35,636 nt of DNA from Gonium pectorale (Eukaryota > Chlorophyta > Chlorophyceae > Chlamydomonadales > Volvocaceae). This document shows positions 18,844-29,897 of this stretch, one piece after another. A program made the position numbers and the translations under genes. The notes below the pieces were generated by a model. That model saw nothing but the letters and a program-made list of their open reading frames with translations, was not told the origin of the DNA and ran no database searches. Where the stretch lies: contig LSYV01000017.1 in the NCBI GenBank assembly GCA_001584585.1, forward strand, positions 901,684 to 937,319. Reading direction: 5' to 3'. Each line of letters begins with the position of its first letter. Within the stretch, counting starts at the first letter, position 1.

Positions 18844-21291
18844 TCATGGCTGCTTGGACGACGGAGTTAGGCTGTCTGACATCATGTTGCTGTGTGGGCT
18901 CAGTCGTGCTGGGATGTCGAGGGGCCAGATTGACCAGATTGAAGTTTTTTTTGAAGTGGTTGGCTGTCAGCTGCTGCGCTGAGGCCGGGAACTACAAGGC
19001 TGCGTTCCTCTTGGCGTTCTGTTCTTGGGAGGAGTGCGAGTGCATGGCACGACGTGTTTTGCCGTACCTTGCTAGCCTAGTGATTGGTTCGTTGCCGTTC
19101 CTCTTTTTCGGGACGTTGATGTTTTTCCCTAAGCTCCTCAGACTTTCCCATTGTGGTTGCATGTAAAGCTACCCGTGTTGGCTTGGCAGCGCCACTCGTG
19201 CCGAAGGGTACTCGGCGGAATACAGGTACGATATCAGTGAGGTGGGACCTGGTCGGCCAGTGTTCCTGTCCCGGCTCGATTTGTGAAAGGGTAGCGCTTC
19301 GCTGGCCGCTCGACGTTGCGGCTCGCGCTCCTTTCGGCTAGGGTGCTATAAGTGGAGCTGCTCGAGGCAACCTTGAACCCTTACACCGCAGGAGGTATTG
19401 CACCTCGGTCAAGCCCAAGTCAGCTGGGCAAGCGTCCCCCAACAACGGTATGCGCCAAGGGTGCGCCCGCCCGCTCGCCACTGCCTCTTCAGCCGCCACC
19501 CAGCCCTCCATGACACGACACGACACGACACATTGGGTACGGTACGCGCTGCGCCGATAAAATGACGCGAGTGGCACCAAGGGGAAAGACGCCATCAATC
19601 CCCGCCGGCAGCGGGCAGGTGAAGACGCGCGACACGCACACCCACCCAGGCGCCACCGCGCCAGGCCACCGGGTGAGCCCTGCGCGCCCAACCTGACGAC
19701 GACGGCCGCAGCTCAGCCTGCCCGCGTGCTCGCTCTCCGCACCCGTACACCGGTACTTGCTTGCCCGAATAAGCGGTGCGATGTGCGTCGCCGCAGAAAC
19801 CAGCAGAAGCCCCATCAACCGCCACCGGGACCAAGCCGCACGTCGACACGACCTGCGGGTGCCCCCCCGCCAGGTGACTGTGCGGCGCCTCGATCGGCCG
19901 GCCCAGTGGCGCATGGAGTCAACGCGGTCAACCCGGTCACCGCACAGCCCCATCATGCAGCGGCAGCAGGCTTGCCCAGCCCGCAGGCTCGCCCCGGGAC
20001 CCCCACCCAGCGAGGCGCAAGTACGGGTGCGCCACACACGCGTGTACGACACGGACACGTGGGGGGGGGAAGGGCGGATGCCCCTAGCACCCAAGCACGC
20101 TGCCGCACTCGAAAAAAACGGCAGCACACACGCACACCCAGAGCATGCGGAAAAGGCACCGACGTGCCTGGTGCCTCGGGTTGCCTGTGTGCCCTGGCGC
20201 ACACGATCGCGGGAGCAGCACCTGCCCAACGTCGGCTGAGGCCCGGCCCGGAAGCCTTACGCAAAGGCACAGCCGCACCCACACTTGCACATACATGCCG
20301 CGCGTACCCGCTTCAACACCCGCACGGCGACCGCAGGAAAACAGCGCCCTCGCCCAACGCATGAAAACCAAGCCCTCACGCGGCATCGCCGGCCAGGGAC
20401 CGCCTGGCGCCCCCGTCCGTTCCCGCCCCTTGGCAACACACCCAAGCCGTGGCGCCGCAGTGCCAGGCAGGTGAGAACGCCTCGTCCGGCGGCCCGGGCA
20501 GGAGAGCACATGCGGGGCCCTTGGGAGGGCTGCACCATCTTCCTTTCCAAGCAGATCCGCCAGCAGCTGGCCGCACCCCCCAGTGTGTGGAACGTGAACA
20601 CAGCCCGCCCACGCAGCCCGCTTGACTAGTTGGCCCCGTTCAGATGGAGCTTTAAAAAAGGAAAAAGGCGGTCTTCCTCCATCTTGCAGCTCTCTTCCTT
20701 CTAAGTGCCCCGCTCTTATGTACGGCCGTCCCACGGACGCCCCTCCAGTCCATGGTGCTCTTATCTTCGTCGGAGGTACTTCGGAGCTATTCTTCCAGCG
20801 CTACGGAGCGCGTTGGCGGCCCGGCAGGCGCGCAATGGGCCGTTGTAGGGCACGAGGCCCCCGACCCCAGGACCCCCACAAGCTCTCCCTCGCTCACTGC
20901 GCCTCGGCGCCACGCGGTGTAACAACCCAAACCGTGTCCCGTCTTCGGTACTACCGTAAGCATTCGCCCGACGCCAACTTGGCGCGGGCAGTGTACGGCA
21001 CTACGGCCGGCGGCCAAAGGAAAACAGCGAAGCGCGAACCTGACCGCGATGCGTAAGCGCGGTCTCTTGTCGCCGCAACGCATGCCGCCCTCCGCCACCG
21101 CCACCGCCTCCGCGCCCGCCGGCACTTCCCGCTCTGCTCCCTACTACCCACTCGGCAGTGCTACACCCTACTCCATAATCCCTACAGGGCGCGGCGCGCT
21201 GCGAATTCAGGCGGGACCTTATCACGCCGCCGCCGCCGCCGCCAAACGCCCCGGCCAGCCTGACGCTGCCAGCAGCGGCAGCGGCAGCCCG
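18844..21291. other. gene-poor stretch downstream of the transporter
   Basis: No recognised gene. A hydrophobic open frame of 106 codons starts at ATG 18846, but it lacks homology and a clear promoter. From about 19400 to 20640 the plus strand is strikingly poor in T and rich in C and A, including GACAC repeats near 19511-19530. This composition keeps long frames open on both strands. The last few hundred bases are presumably transporter 3' UTR, although I find no minus-strand TGTAA there. Confidence 0.4.
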
Positions 21292-24200
21292 CTACCGGAA
21301 GGGTGCCGGCAGCGCCGGTGACGGCGGAACGTACGCCAACGAGCGGCCGTACATATCCAACTCCTCCTGTGACGGCCCCTCCTCCTCTTCCGCCGCCGCC
21401 GCTGCGGCGGCGCCACGGCCGCGGATGACCACCGGCGCCGCCGCCATCGGGCGGCCGTCAGAAGCCGCTGCCGCGGCGGCGGCGAGGCTCCCCAGCGCCG
21501 GCGGCGCCGTCAGCGCTGGCGTCAGCGAGGGGCCGGCTCCGGAGCCGGACACGCGGTGCACGACGTGGCGCTTGTGCTCCACGGTCTTGTAAGTGTACGA
21601 CACTGCCACGGCGACAAAAGCTGCCGTACTGGCGGTCATGAGGAACGCCATGAAGAGGAAAAAGAGGTCCAGGCGGCCGGTGTTTAGGTCGCGGGGGAGC
21701 CACTGGCGGCCGGCGATGGCGGGGGAGCCACTCTGCAGGAGCGAAGGGTGGCGACGATGGGGGCGGGGACGAGGGCGGGCGGGCGGGTGACACGGCGGCA
21801 GCTGAAGATGGGATTGACGACAGAACGCCGGGAGGAGGGCAGCTGGATACCGATGGGGATATGCAGATTTGAGTGTGGTCCTGCTATCGGCAGTGTTGAA
21901 ATGGAACGACGCAGTGTGTGGAACCACTCGGACGGCATGCATTTACGTAGATCCGTGGGTCGCCGCCGCATGCCGTACACAGTGTCGTACCTGTACGGCC
22001 AACACCAGGATGCCGCTGAGGTAGGAGCCGATGGCTGTGGACGCCAGCTGCAGCGCCATGGAGCACGAGCGCATAACGTCGGGGGCCTGGTGGCGGATGG
22101 GGGCGCGGAGGACGGGGCGAGCGGGGAGGGAGGACAGAGGCAATCACAAAAATCACAATACGGTTAGAAGGCGTGGCCTCTTTTTTACCAGTCGGGCGGG
22201 GCTCCGTGGCTCAGGGCTTAGGGGGGGCAAGCTTGGGTGTACTCTGCGCCTTGTGTCGTGCTGACTCCGGTACCCCTCCCGCCTTGGTTCGTCGCCCTCA
22301 GCTGGTCCAGGAGGGCTGGAGCTGCCTTCCAGCGCTGCGCTTGCCGAACCCGTCCACCCGCCCCCGATTGTACCCCCTTGCTGGCCCCCCCCCTCCGTGC
22401 AGCCTTCCATGTGCAGATCTTGCCTCGATGCCTCCGCCTCCGTAGCCCACGTCACTTTGGTCTGGCCGTTGGGGCCCAGGCTCACTGTACCGGCACGGCG
22501 TGGCTGCCTTAGCGTCCGCTCCCGACTCCCCGTCCCTCTCTCCCGCACCTGACCTCCCCCACCCGCTGCCCCGCCCACTCTCCCATCCGGTTCCCCGCCC
22601 GCTGCACCTCCTCGGCCCATCTCCCCCACCCTTCCCCAGCCCGTTCCCCTCCTCTCCTCCCCGCCCAGCGCCGACCGGCCGACCGCACCTGGTCGTAGAA
22701 GAACTCAAGCTGCCCGATGGAGGCCAGCACCTCAGAGGCGCCCACGATGAAGTACTGGGGCGCCTGCCAGAAGATGGACAGGCTGCACGTCGCGTCCGAG
22801 CCGGAGCGGCCCAGCGAGCCTGCGATTGGGGGCGAGGGGAAGGTAACGAGGGGGGAGCAGAGGGACAGAGGTCTGAGGGGCACATGCGATGGCCGGCTAA
22901 CAGGTTGTAGATTAACAGCGGCGCTTTGTTGCTGGCGGCGTACGACCCCGTCCCCCGTCATCTGCGCCTCTCCTCCCCATGTCCCTCGCTGCCATTCTGC
23001 ATCCTTGCCCTTCGCAGCTGTCCCCGCCCTCTCCGCCGCTACGTGCACAGCCCCAACCAACCAACCAACCGCCAGGCAACCCGCAACCGCCAGGCCGGCA
23101 GGCGCCTCACCCTCGTGGCCGCACGTGTGCAGCGTCTTGAGGCGATACCACTCCACGGCCGCCGCCACCATCATGGACACCACCGCCAGCACCATGCCCC
23201 AGCCGATGCGCTGCAGCAGCGTGATCTTGCCGCGGAGGCGGGTAATGGCGGGCTCCTGCCGGGCGCCCCGTGGGGAGGAGAGAGGGGAGGAGGGGGGGGA
23301 GGAGGGATGGGGACAGCGGTGAGTCGCCGGGACGGGGCGTCGGCTCCAAGAGCTACCCAGTTGCGCTTTCGTGGCACCTCGCAGAGCACGGCGTACAGCA
23401 AGTGCACCGTCGTACACACTGCCGCCAGTGCCACACAAGGAGTTGTACGGGGGCGCGTGCGGGGCAAAAACACGCTACGGTAGCTCCTGCCTCCTCTCCT
23501 TGCCCGGCCCTGCTTCGCTACGGCACCGCGCTGTCGCAGCAGCGCAGAAGCGCGTACGGGCGCCGTACTGCCGTGCAGCATTTGATGTGCACTCACGATA
23601 AACTTGTCGTACAGCGGGATGAGCGCGATGATTGAGAGGGTGTTGAACAGAGACATGCTGGCCGAGGGCACCGTGAAGGAGCCGCCGCCCAAGGCGCCGG
23701 GCAGCTGCAGCTCGCGCGCCATGAGGTTGCCCTGCTGCACGAAGAAGCTGCCCATCTGGGTGTAGATAGTCCTGCAGGGTCGATAACCGTTGGGGCGGTT
23801 GTTGGGCGGGCGGCGGTTGGTCAGACATGCGGCGGTTGGGCAGGCCGTCAAGGGATGAGCGGTTGGTAGGTAGACCCAAAGGGTCGCGGTCCGAATCGCG
23901 AGGTCAGCGCATCTGGCCAGACGACCAACCAACACCCCGGCCGGCCGGTAATGTCCCACACCGGCACGGCTCCGGCCTGTGCGGAGGGGGTCCTGGTCGG
24001 CTGGTCCTGCGTGACGCAACGACGCCGGCAGCAGAATCTCCTCCCCGCGTCTGCTTGCACCTAACACTCCTCATCGTTGCCGAAACGCATGCGCCCTGCC
24101 CTGCCGCGTGGCGCGAGGTGCGGCAGCCAAGTTGGCAGCCAATGTGCTAGGTGCGCCGTCGCAGACGCGCCTCCCAGGACAGTGCTTTTGCCGCAGTAGC

Positions 24201-27200
24201 TGATCGTCCGCACAGCGCGCCAGGCATCCCGCGTGCGGCGTGTGGGACGTTCTGAGCACGGAGCGACGCTGCAGTTTGGGCGGGCACCCCTTCCGGGCGT
24301 TCCGACGCGCACGAGCGGCCTGCCGTCGGCTGCCTGGGCGCCGACGCGGGTACGCACGCCGGTCCGTTGGCACACAGCCGCTCGACACTTCAACCTCTTC
24401 ACCGCGCAGTACCCAGTGCACGAACCCCGCAACAGACCCGAGTAGCAGGCAACCCACCAGTAGAACATGGTGACGAAGAAGATGGGCATGAGGCGGAGCA
24501 CCATCTTGACCTCCTCCACCTGCTGCGGCGTGTAGTGCCCCGCCATGCCGTCCAGGTGCATAACCGTGCCCTGGCTCGTCTGCCAGTCGGTTATGGCGTC
24601 CTGGCGGTTGGTAGTTGGACGGTTGGGAGGTAGTTAGGTCACGTTGGGTCAAGGGCGATTCACCGAGGGCCTGGGACTTGTGGGTTCCAGGCCACCCGAG
24701 TGCCCCGGCGCGTGGGCAAGGCCGCGACAGCGCAGTGCTGCGGAAGTGGGGCGGCTGGGGTCGGAGCGGTTGGTGGTACGGTTGGCAGTGTCGCCAGCTG
24801 GTGGTATGGCCTCGATGACGAGCATGGCAGCATGGTACGGCAACATAGTACGGCGTATTACGGAACTCGGCGTGTGTGCGGCAGTTTCGCAGCCGACCGC
24901 GGGGTGGCCGCTCCTGAGGTCCCTGCCATCCGGGGAACTCCCCACACGCTGCATCTCCCTCCCCATCCCGCCTGGCGCCCGCAAGCGCCGATGCGGGTAT
25001 CCCCCGTTCCGACCGCGCCCCCCGCGGCCCCTTTCCGCTTGCTCTGCGCCTCTGCCCCACCTCCAGCCAGCGGTGGCTCATGGAGGGGCTCATGGGCACC
25101 GCCAGGTTGTTGGCGTAGCGCCGCGCGCCGCCGCCGGGCCTGCCCGCCGCCAAATCATCGGAGTCCACGTCCGACCCCCTCAGGTACCCGGGCAGCGGCG
25201 CGGCGCCGCCCATGCCGGTCCCGGACAGCCGCCGGCCGGCGCCGTTGGCACCGCCGTGGCGGCCGTTGGCGGCGCCATCGGCGCCGTTGAGGGAGCCGTG
25301 GCGTCCGCCGGGGCCACCGCCGCCAGCGCCGCCGCCGGTGGCGGCGCCGGAGTAAAGGTTGCCTCCGTGCAAGGTGCTGACGTCGGCGGCGCGGGGCTCC
25401 ACGCCGTGCCTCTTGATGTACCTGTACGGCGAGCAAGACAAGAGATTCAGAGTTGGAGGTTGGGAGGCGGCAGTGTTCGCCAGGTGCCTCACAACCTGTC
25501 CGCCCGTCTTCCTGCCTTCGAAACCGTGCATAGCCGCCGCTACCGCCGCGCCACTCCCAACCTCTCCGGTCGCCGCCTGTCACCGCAGCGCAACGACCGC
25601 CAAAACCCCTCCGCCACTCACCATTGCGGAGCGGCCGGCTGTAACCTCCCAAACGCGGACGGCCGCCACTCCCCTGTCCCCCGACTCGCACCTGATGCGC
25701 GCTGCTGCCGCCCCTCCCCGCCCCTGATGCGCTGCCCGCCCCTCGCCGCCCCTACACCCGCTGCCGCCCCCTCCCGCCTGCACACGCCCCCTGTGCGCCC
25801 CCTGCACTACGGCGCCCCCACCCCACCTGTTGTGCATGGCCGCCGCCACCACGCGCACCACGCGCTCCATGGGCGACTCGGTGGGCGCCACGTGACGGTA
25901 CACGCGGCGACCGCCCACAAACAGCAGCACCGCCATGCCCATGACCACAGCTGTCAGCGGGGACATTCGGTTGGGAGGTGCTTGAGGGAGAGGAGCGGAT
26001 AAGAAGAGGGGCTATAGGGTGCAGGGGCCGGATCTTTGTGCGGGCAGACGCACGCCCGCAACGCTGGCCACAGGCCCCGGGTGACGGCGCGAGTCGTGGG
26101 CCCCTGAATACACCCGCAGCGCCCCGTGCCCGCGTGCCGCCCCGCGCTGCCGTACACAACCGACGCCCTTGCCCGTTGACCTGGAGCGCCGGGATCACCT
26201 CTCACTGAACTGCGCTGGCCTTCCGGGGCGGGATAACCACTTGCTAGCCTCCGATGCCAAACTTTTGGGGAAACCCCGCGACAGGCACACCCAGCGCTGT
26301 ACGCCGAGACGCGTACACCCTCAGACCCGGGACTCGAACGCCAGAGGTGTTCTCATGTTCATTCCTCTCTCTCTCTCTCCTTTCGCACCTTTCGCGACCC
26401 ATGCCCACACGCGCACCGAAACCCAACACCCCAGATAAGCCTGCTGGGGCACACGCACCTGGGATGCCAAAGCCCAGCGTCCACGACACCTGGTCCTGGA
26501 TGAACACGATGACGGTGCAGGCGATGAGCGAGCCCACGTTGATGGCCAGGTAGAACCAGTTGAAGAATGACTCCTTCTCGCGCCGGTCCTGAGCGCAGAC
26601 GGAAAAGGGGGGATTTAGGTTTGATGGGAACGGGCTGGTACCCGCGGACTCCATATTGCACCGGCCCTGAGCGCAGATGGAAAAGGGGATGGGGATGGGC
26701 ACGAGACGAGGGGTGTCGCCCAGCTTCAGCTAACCCCAATGTCACCAGGGAGACACCTTGCGCCCCTTTGCCGCCGCACACAAACGAAACAAAGTCAAGC
26801 CCCTAGCTCTCTTGCAGCGTTAGTCAGTTTCTCGTTTGAGAGGTTGGGCGACTAGTCTCCTAAGCCAAGGTCGGGCCCGGCGATGAGGCATGACAACGCG
26901 CCGCCTCGCGTGCCGCCCTCCTGCCGGCCGCCCCGGTCCTCAGCTTCCGGCCCACCCAACGCCCCTTCGCTCATAGGTGGGGATAAGGCATGCGCCCGAA
27001 GCCTGTACAGTCAATGATTGCGAAGCTCTTGGACCCACCTGGGGGTCGGCCTCATTGAACTGGTCCGCCCCAAAGGCGGACACGTTGGGTTTGATGCCGC
27101 CTGTCCCCAGCGCGATGATCGACAGAGAGGCGATGAGGGCCCCCAGCTGCGGCCAAGTGGCCTCATCGCCGTCGGGCGGCGTCAGGCCCGGTAGCCACGA

Positions 27201-28502
27201 GGTGAGCGCCAGCATCACCATGCCCTGGACGTGCCGAGGACAAGGGGAGTTGAAGGAGAAGGGGGATGAATAACAACGAGCTGGGCGCCGGCAGCGTTTG
27301 AGAAAAGGGTGGGAGGGGGGACGGCAGGTATGGGAGTCAGGGGGAGGGCTGCTTTGCCCCCAGCCGGCCCAGCCGGCCCGCTGCCCCCGTCCCCCATCGC
27401 CCATCCCGCGCTCTGCCCGGCGTGCTGCACGCCCCAGCTGTCTTGTTGATGCGAGGCGACTTCTGGGAAGGTGTGTAACCACTAGCCTGTACACAACTAG
27501 CCTATAACACTAGCTTATATAAATCATCGGCTGACCACAAGCTGCCAACGGCCGATCGCTTACCACCAGGTAGATGCTGGAGAAGACCAGAATGGTCTTG
27601 TAGCGGCCCCACTTGGAGTCGGCAAGGTAGGCCCCGATGAGGGGCGTCATGTAGCAGGTGCCCTCGAACACGCTGACCTGCGCACGGCCGTACGGCCGTA
27701 CGGCATAGTGTAGAATTCAGGCATTCCGTAACTGTACGGCCGAAGCGGTGGCAGCAGGTGCGCAGAGCAGCAGCACCCGACGGTCCTGGTCCGACGGATG
27801 CACTCGCTCACAAACGGTTTGCCAGCAGTGCAGTCAAGTGCTCAAGGGTGCATTGATATTCAATAGTGTTCCATGACAGCATTGCTTTGTTGCGTTGACA
27901 CTTTACATGTGCGGTCACTGGTCACGTGAGGTTCACGGGCCCACCAACAGGGCCAACCCACACGGTACTCGCATCACACCCATCAAGCCCCCCTTCCAAT
28001 CCCTTGAACAGGCTCAGAGCAAGACGCCGCAATCAGACCTGGATGGCTGCGTCCGCCGGGTCCCCGCCCATCACGTTCGTGATGTACATGACCAAATTCG
28101 TGGCGAGCCTGCGCGTGATGGCAGCAGCTAGTGACTTAGACGTGCCGAGGCAGTGCGACTGGGATGTCATGATGTGACGGCAACGGTTGTGCTCCGCTAC
28201 GTGACCGGTAATTTGGCAAGGGTTCACGGCGGCGGAGCAGACGACAAGCTTGCCGATGCGAGATGGCTCACCCATAATAAGCCAGGCGCTCGCAAAACTC
28301 ATTTCCTGCAGCGCGACACAAGACCCACGTGTTCCAGCGCCGGTTGTCGGCTCCATTCGCAAAGCGCTCGCATTCATATGGGCACGCTCGCCTCACCAAG
28401 GATAAAGGGACAGACGGTGAGGAGCGTGGACTTCTTCGCGGGCGCTTTTTCGAGTAATGGCAGGGCTTGTTCCTCCTGCTCTCTCCGGCCTCTAGGCGCC
28501 AT
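21292..28502 (-). CDS. proton-coupled peptide/nitrate transporter (POT/PTR/NPF family)
   Basis: Fourteen exons in matching phase give 751 aa: 28502-28397, 28305-28272, 28108-28039, 27677-27564, 27224-27039, 26588-26459, 25950-25827, 25421-25061, 24600-24458, 23771-23597, 23255-23111, 22819-22689, 22086-21991, 21732-21292. The family is a 12-helix plasma- or organelle-membrane symporter of the major facilitator fold. Signatures: ExxER proton-coupling motif EFCER (38-42), [73 protein letters not shown], and [15 protein letters not shown] with QLEFFYDQ. The ATG at 28502 sits in AAGAATGGCG, a good algal start context. The N-terminus has [10 protein letters not shown], an acidic dileucine-like sorting motif (inferred). 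A Gly/Asn-rich insert (about 275-345) enlarges the central loop, and an Ala/Pro-rich tail (about 645-751) extends the C-terminus; these explain the length above the usual 570-610. Substrate cannot be read from sequence. Confidence 0.95.
26582..26687 (-). repeat. duplicated splice acceptor in transporter intron 5
   Basis: About 28 bases spanning the exon 6 acceptor (CCGTCTGCGCTCAG, then GACCGG) are repeated 78 bases upstream (CCATCTGCGCTCAG, then GGCCGG). Using the upstream copy would start the exon at 26666. That adds exactly 26 in-frame codons with no stop, ending in FSVCAQ before DRREKESFF. Confidence 0.8.
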
Positions 28503-29897
28503 TCTTGTTACAGTGTATGTCTTCACGTGTCAGTAGTGTAATTCAACACGAACAAAGAGCGCAATTGCGCAAGCGAACACCGTTGTGCATTGCAGAAAGG
28601 GCTGATAGTGGGGATCAAGCGTTTTTCTAATTGAATTCGTGTGAAGGTGAGTATTGCCACAGCTTGCGTCGCCTTCAACCCGCCCGCTGTACAGGCCGTA
28701 CAGCGGAGTGTGTTTCGTGCCGGTTTGAGGGACGGGCGCGTGGGCCGCTGCTCCTCCCTTGACTCTTGGCAAAACGCTCCATCCCAATACTGCAGCAGCA
28801 CGCCAGTCCACAGCACATCATCCCTTGCAGCATTTTGGTCAGCTGTCAGCGGTCAGCCAATGTTTCTGCAACCGAGCAGCGTTCCACTTCATCCCCATGG
28901 CTCCTGACTCCCAACAGCAGGTGGTGTAAAGGCGGGGCCTTCGAACGACTGACTGGTGCACGCTGGGCCACTGCTACAAAAACGGACCTAACTGACCAAG
29001 GGACGTTTCCTGGCCCTCACCAAAAGCCAGACCAGGACCACGAGTGGCGCCCTTACCTGCAAGTAAAGTAGGGGCACGGCATGCCGCACAGCAGGTGCGG
29101 CCCTGTCCCTGAAGAGCTCGGTAAGTTAGGGATATGGAATCCGCAGGGCCTATGACTCTTTGTATCATTACAAGATTGAAGCTCGAGAAGAACGCTCCAA
29201 TGGGAGCCTTCATAATCACGACACTGCGTTAACATGTTCCTCCGATGCACGTTCATGGTACGTACACACCTGCACACCTGGGCGCTCCCAACAGTAGGTG
29301 CGGCTCGGACGCAACTACGGCTCGCCTCGCTACCCTTGCACGTAATCTTCAAGCCTTGCATCGTTCAGCGCAGTCAGCGGGATCTGAGCTAAATCTACTC
29401 CAGTCAGTGGTCTTAATCAATGGAGTCAGACGTTTGTCTGTGTTGCAGGAAGTGTGCACTATGTATGGTGGCATGCCGGATCACGCGCTTCGCTAAGCCG
29501 CTCTAACGGCCCCCAATCTGCATGCCCCACGCCCCGCATGCCGCCCGCGCATCTTCAAGCCAAACCGCCAAACCGGCGCGAAAGCCCGCCGGCAAGATGT
29601 GCGTTGTGTTGCACCGTGCCATCTAGCACACGCACACCTGACCACCGCCTTAACGGCTGTATGCATGCCCGCCTGCATCTTCCCAAACGCTATTGCGCAT
29701 GCTTACGCCCTCCAGTCCGAGTCACTGCAAGCCAACATGTCCCTCGGCTCCATGCTGCTCTAGCTTGCAATTCTTTGCGTGCATGGCAGCCGTGGCCGAC
29801 CGTGCGGTCCTTGCCGCCATGTGCGCATTAACGTCCTCAAGCCGCCATACCGCGGGGTCCTTCGAGCCTCCATGGGACTCCTCGTACGGCTCGCCCC
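28503..29897. other. spacer between the R-SNARE and the transporter
   Basis: The two genes are head-to-tail on the minus strand. The segment must hold the R-SNARE 3' UTR and the transporter promoter. No further coding exon was found. I see no convincing TATA box. Confidence 0.5.
29167..29171 (-). terminator. candidate R-SNARE polyadenylation signal TGTAA
   Basis: Minus-strand TGTAA about 730 bases after the R-SNARE stop codon. A 3' UTR of that length is acceptable for these algae. It would leave about 660 bases for the transporter 5' region. Confidence 0.3.

Noticed and set aside
19489..20229. Opposing long frames at 19489-20229 (-) and 19726-20364 (+)
   Set aside because: Both are compositional by-products of T-poor sequence; neither shows a domain, plausible folding pattern or start context.
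24071..25531. 486-codon minus-strand open frame as a single exon
   Set aside because: It runs from transporter exon 8 through an intron. Conserved residues occur only between 25421 and 25061, and the next conserved exon is in another frame.
26310..26360. Minus-strand GTTCGAGTCCCGG, resembling a tRNA T-loop
   Set aside because: The stem pairs poorly and no matching acceptor stem lies about 70 bases upstream. It is inside a transporter intron.
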